Assembly (NCBI GenBank): GCA_900545075.1
Contig: UQXT01000123.1
Location: 1-5,328 of the forward strand
DNA: 5,328 nucleotides
DNA from: an uncultured Collinsella sp.
GTDB lineage: Bacteria > Actinomycetota > Coriobacteriia > Coriobacteriales > Coriobacteriaceae
Direction: 5' to 3'
Positions 5,074 through 5,328 of this stretch are shown here, piece after piece. Position 1 is the stretch's first letter. The number at the start of each line of letters is the position of its first letter. A program made the position numbers and the translations under genes. The notes beneath the pieces were generated by a model. The model was not told the DNA's origin and did not search any database. It worked only from the letters and a program-made list of their open reading frames with translations.

Positions 5074-5328
5074 TTATGCGATACCAAAGACGCTGAGGAT
5101 GGACTTGATGGCCATGAAGAAGAAGCCGGTGACGACGGTGTCGACGTCGGTGCAGGTCATGTTCACGAAGCCAATCTGAGCGAGCATCGGGGACAGGAGC
5201 GCAGGCAGGATCATGATGAAGATGCCGTGGAAGATGCAACCGATGATGGCGCCGCGACGACCGTCGATGGCGTTACCGAAGACACCAGCAGTGCCGCCGG
5301 CGAAGAAGTTGGACATAACGCCGGGGAT
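5074..5328 (-). CDS. PTS permease EIIC, ascorbate (UlaA)-like (partial, C-terminal 84 residues)
   Basis: This is the C-terminal end of an integral membrane sugar permease of the phosphotransferase system, which carries a sugar inward while it is phosphorylated. The visible part contains SNFFAGGTAGVFGN followed by AIDGRRGAIIG, then two hydrophobic stretches (roughly IIGCIFHGIFIMILPALL and VVTGFFFMAIKSILSVFG). The GN-x(3)-GRRGA signature followed by a HG-x(6)-PALL segment resembles the UlaA/SgaT (ascorbate) EIIC family. The start lies beyond the high-coordinate edge of the window, so most of the protein is unseen and the sugar cannot be fixed. It is separated from the next gene by a strong inverted repeat. 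The matching EIIA and EIIB genes are expected upstream, outside the window. Confidence 0.8.
   Translation of the reverse strand: MPGVMSNFFAGGTAGVFGNAIDGRRGAIIGCIFHGIFIMILPALLSPMLAQIGFVNMTCTDVDTVVTGFFFMAIKSILSVFGIA

Overview
The window holds a single-direction sugar-metabolism locus in which every supported gene lies on the minus strand, so transcription runs from high to low coordinates. Base composition is moderately GC-rich. The split transketolase, the staphylococcal-type short transaldolase and the phosphotransferase (PTS) remnants suggest a fermentative gut actinobacterium of the Coriobacteriia, with Collinsella-like codon use. That placement is inferred from the look of the proteins, not from a marker gene.

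Layout in transcription order. (1) 5328-5074: C-terminal end of a PTS membrane permease (EIIC) resembling the ascorbate/UlaA family. (2) 5033-4986: a strong compound inverted repeat, probably a terminator. (3) 4957-4565: a 130-residue protein with one clear TPR-like helical repeat. (4) 4538-3234, after a 26-base gap: a two-domain protein with an N-terminal P-loop kinase-like domain and a complete C-terminal deoxyribose-phosphate aldolase (DERA). (5) 3230-3191: a perfect 15-bp hairpin, then a regulatory intergenic region with a promoter and several repeats. (6) 3038-2328: a GntR/UTRA-type repressor. (7) 2235-1531: a short-form transaldolase with a good ribosome binding site, followed by an intrinsic terminator at 1449-1407. 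(8) 1360-1081: a decayed chimera whose first half is the start of a fructose-type PTS EIIB and whose second half is the C-terminus of a different transaldolase/fructose-6-phosphate-aldolase-like protein. Two single-base losses break it. (9) 1018-188: transketolase N-terminal subunit. (10) 188-1: start of the transketolase C-terminal subunit, overlapping its partner by one base (TAATG).

Together the genes describe import and phosphorylation of a sugar by the PTS, cleavage of a deoxypentose phosphate by DERA (giving glyceraldehyde 3-phosphate and acetaldehyde), and rearrangement of pentose phosphates by transaldolase and transketolase. The GntR regulator sits between the aldolase and transaldolase genes and is the natural candidate for local control. 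The most notable items are the kinase-DERA fusion, the EIIB/transaldolase chimeric pseudogene, and the repeats upstream of the regulator. I see no tRNA, rRNA, CRISPR array, insertion sequence or phage gene.
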